A stretch of DNA of 64,000 nt from RHLJ01 sp965247355. GTDB lineage: Bacteria; Bacteroidota; Rhodothermia; Balneolales; Balneolaceae. The stretch covers positions 2,170,001-2,234,000 of the forward strand of contig OZ252011.1 of NCBI GenBank assembly GCA_965247355.1. Reading direction: 5' to 3'. The position numbers were made by a program, and so were the translations under genes. A model generated the notes under the pieces. It did no database searches and had not been told where the DNA came from. It saw nothing but the letters and a program-made list of their open reading frames with translations. Positions 62,203 to 64,000 of this stretch are shown here, one piece after another; within the stretch, counting starts at the first letter, position 1, and each line of letters begins with the position of its first letter.

Positions 62203-63576
62203 GTGAAAAATATATTCTTTACGGCATTAATTACATCCATTTTGTTCATGGGTTGCGGAAACTCAGAGTCGGGTCAAAACAGAGATCAAAGCGGGGGCTG
62301 GGCAGCCGGCGGATTTGGCAGCGCTCAATCAAGAGTCACAAGCGTGGAAACTCAAAATGTTACTTTTAGCTCTATTGCAGATCAGGTTCGTTCATTCGGA
62401 ACTATTAAAGCGCAGGATGTAATTGCTATTACACCTCAGGTCAGTAATCGTATTACCCGTTTTTATGTAGACTTGGGAGATACTGTTCGTCAGGGACAGC
62501 TATTAGCTAAAATTTCTGACGCGACCTTTCGTGACCAGTTGAATCAGGCAAAAGCTCAGCTTGAACAGAGCCAAATTGCAATGCAAAGAGACAGTTCACA
62601 GTTCGAACGCCAGAAAACATTATTGGAAAGAGAACTAATTAGTGAGTCAGAATATGATATCGCATTCGCAACCTATCGAAATTCTTTAGCACAATATGAA
62701 TCTGCTAAAGCACAACTTACTCAGGCTCAGGAGAATTTTAGTTTTACAGAAGTTCGCTCACCAGTTCGTGGGGTAATTATTTCGCGAATCGGGGAGGAAG
62801 GTGATATCGCCACTACCGGACAGGCTTTATTTGAGGTGGCAAATCTGGTTGGATACGAAACCCGAATTTTTCTTCCGGTTCAGGATTGGAGATTTATTAA
62901 GATTGGTCAACCTGTAAAGCTCCGCGTTTCTAATGAAGCAGAAGCTACAGCTGAAGGTATTGTCTCTAGAAAAAGCCCTCAACTTGATGCAACTACCGGA
63001 CTCGGTGAAGTAGTAATTACTCTTACCCAGGTTGGAAATTCTATTTATCCCGGTGTACTTACTGAAAATGTAATTGATATCGTGAATAAGCCAAGGGCTA
63101 TTGTAATTCCAAGAAGCGCTTTGGTTGAAAAAGTTGAAACTGTCGTAGATCCGGAATCAAATACAATTCAATTAGACCGAACCTATTCCGTATTTGTTTC
63201 TAAGGGTGATTCTGTTGCTGAATTGCGACAACTTGATCTTGGGATTGAACAAGGCGATCGCCTTGAAGTACTTTCCGGATTACGCCCGGGAGAACAGATT
63301 GTAGTTACTGGCCAACAAAGCTTGCAGGATGGAGGAAGAATCCGAGTTGCGACAGGTTCCACATTTTCATCCCCTGAACAATCCCTTACCGATAGACAAT
63401 CTTCAGCTCCACAACGTGGTTTTGGACAAGGCGGTAATCGTCCTGGTGCAGCAGCCTTTGCAAATATGACCGACGAAGAGCGACAAAAAATGCGGACACG
63501 AATGCAAAACATGAGCCAGGAAGAAAGAAGTGCACTCATGGATAGTATTCGTACTGCTAACACAGCTTCAGAATAA
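62203..63576 (+). CDS. RND efflux periplasmic adaptor (HlyD family) lipoprotein
   Basis: About 457 residues. I start at GTG 62203 because it gives MKNIFFTALITSILFMGC, a clean lipoprotein signal; upstream in-frame extension is not needed. The membrane-fusion layout is clear: a biotinyl-lipoyl domain (VSNRITRFYVDLGDTVRQGQ), a helical hairpin (QLEQSQIAMQRDSSQFERQK), second lipoyl half (FTEVRSPVRGVIISRIGEEG), beta-barrel, and a C-terminal Gln/Gly-rich charged tail with DEERQKMRTRMQNMSQEE. It joins the pump to an outer-membrane channel. It is one base upstream of the pump gene. Confidence 0.91.
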   Translation: MKNIFFTALITSILFMGCGNSESGQNRDQSGGWAAGGFGSAQSRVTSVETQNVTFSSIADQVRSFGTIKAQDVIAITPQVSNRITRFYVDLGDTVRQGQLLAKISDATFRDQLNQAKAQLEQSQIAMQRDSSQFERQKTLLERELISESEYDIAFATYRNSLAQYESAKAQLTQAQENFSFTEVRSPVRGVIISRIGEEGDIATTGQALFEVANLVGYETRIFLPVQDWRFIKIGQPVKLRVSNEAEATAEGIVSRKSPQLDATTGLGEVVITLTQVGNSIYPGVLTENVIDIVNKPRAIVIPRSALVEKVETVVDPESNTIQLDRTYSVFVSKGDSVAELRQLDLGIEQGDRLEVLSGLRPGEQIVVTGQQSLQDGGRIRVATGSTFSSPEQSLTDRQSSAPQRGFGQGGNRPGAAAFANMTDEERQKMRTRMQNMSQEERSALMDSIRTANTASE

Positions 63577-63577
63577 T

Positions 63578-64000
63578 ATGGGTGGTTTATCAAAGTTAGC
63601 GGTACAACGTCCCATTACGTTTTTAATGACCAGCCTGATTTTAATTGGGTTTGGGATCTTTGGGGTTCTACAACTGCGCCTGAATTTATACCCTGATGTT
63701 AGCTTTCCAACTATCACCATCTTTACAGGTTATGAAGGCGTAGCTCCTGAAGACATCGAGGCATTAGTTACCCGACCAATTGAAGAACAAGTTGGTAGTA
63801 TTAGTGGAATCAGAAGAGTACGTTCGCTTTCAAGTCAGGGTGCATCAGTAGTCAAGCTGAATTTCAATTGGGGAACCGATTTGTATGAGGCAGAGAATGA
63901 TGTTCGAAAACAACTTGGGTTTGTTGAGCGCTCAATTCCGAGAGATGCTGAAACACCTCTTGTATTCAGCTATGACCCGAATCAGGAACCTATTGTAGTT
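63578..64000 (+). CDS. RND transporter permease (partial)
   Basis: Partial, 141 residues to the right edge. MGGLSKLAVQRPITFLMTSL is the start of an HAE/AcrB-type pump; LRLNLYPDVSFPTITIFTGY and EDIEALVTRPIEEQVGSISG are typical of the N-terminal porter region. It uses proton-motive force to export compounds. The first membrane helix is complete; the rest is beyond the window. One base separates it from the adaptor gene. Confidence 0.94.
   Translation, partial: MGGLSKLAVQRPITFLMTSLILIGFGIFGVLQLRLNLYPDVSFPTITIFTGYEGVAPEDIEALVTRPIEEQVGSISGIRRVRSLSSQGASVVKLNFNWGTDLYEAENDVRKQLGFVERSIPRDAETPLVFSYDPNQEPIVV

Overview
The window is a chromosomal segment of a Bacteroidota-type bacterium; my best guess is Balneolales (Balneola/Gracilimonas-like). 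Supporting signs are the moderately AT-rich DNA, a secreted protein with a Por/T9SS C-terminal sorting signal, archaeal/eukaryotic-type prolyl-tRNA synthetase, DUF1844, single-permease FtsX/MacB-type 'orphan' permeases behind a PadR gene, phytoene desaturase without nearby crtB, and several families of palindromic intergenic repeats. No rRNA, CRISPR array, prophage or IS transposase was found. The lineage is inferred from gene style, not from a database search.

Layout. 1-4.8 kb: end of a surface-glycan locus (deacetylase-like fragment, methyltransferase, glycosyltransferase, sulfotransferase, Wzx-type flippase). 5-6.2 kb: hisS. 6.2-12.5 kb: ion and amino-acid transport (two APC permeases fused to EIIA-like and RCK_C domains, and a cation/proton antiporter with an RCK domain). 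12.5-17.2 kb: lysA and lysC, separated by a methyltransferase and a BaiN-type flavoprotein. 17.2-20.3 kb: CNNM/CBS protein and ABC-F ATPase. 20.3-23.4 kb: accessory stretch with two DUF559 nuclease-like genes, a GIY-YIG gene, and two unrelated repeat families next to them. 23.4-31.7 kb: PadR regulator plus three tandem orphan permeases. 31.7-35.5 kb: a possible sigma-54 promoter with phased upstream dyads, a small protein, serine hydrolase, DinB-like protein and MscS channel. 35.6-36.8 kb: bacilliredoxin and superoxide dismutase (oxidative stress). 37-40.3 kb: DUF5063, DUF429 and aspS, with repeats and a C-terminal gene remnant. 40.3-43.1 kb: small membrane proteins, a LuxR-type regulator with a degenerate receiver, TM2 protein, tRNA-Met. 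43.2-46.6 kb: proS, nnrDE, VanZ. 46.6-48.1 kb: two TonB paralogues. 48.1-51.9 kb: Nudix, DUF1844, DUF1015, serC, rhomboid. 52-57.2 kb: large S74-autoprocessing surface protein, small T9SS-sorted protein, and a divergent TPR histidine kinase. 57.3-62 kb: RlpA lipoprotein, crtI, gamma-glutamyltransferase, transaldolase-like gene. 62.2-64 kb: RND efflux adaptor and the start of its pump.

The most interesting parts are: the two repeat families, each sitting beside a small single-domain nuclease gene (one DUF559 copy has lost its catalytic residues); the ATPase-less triple-permease operon with a recognisable promoter and dyad; the phased dyads and sigma-54-like element after it; the pseudo-receiver regulator; and the two APC-EIIA-RCK fusions, one of which has lost the phosphorylatable histidine.
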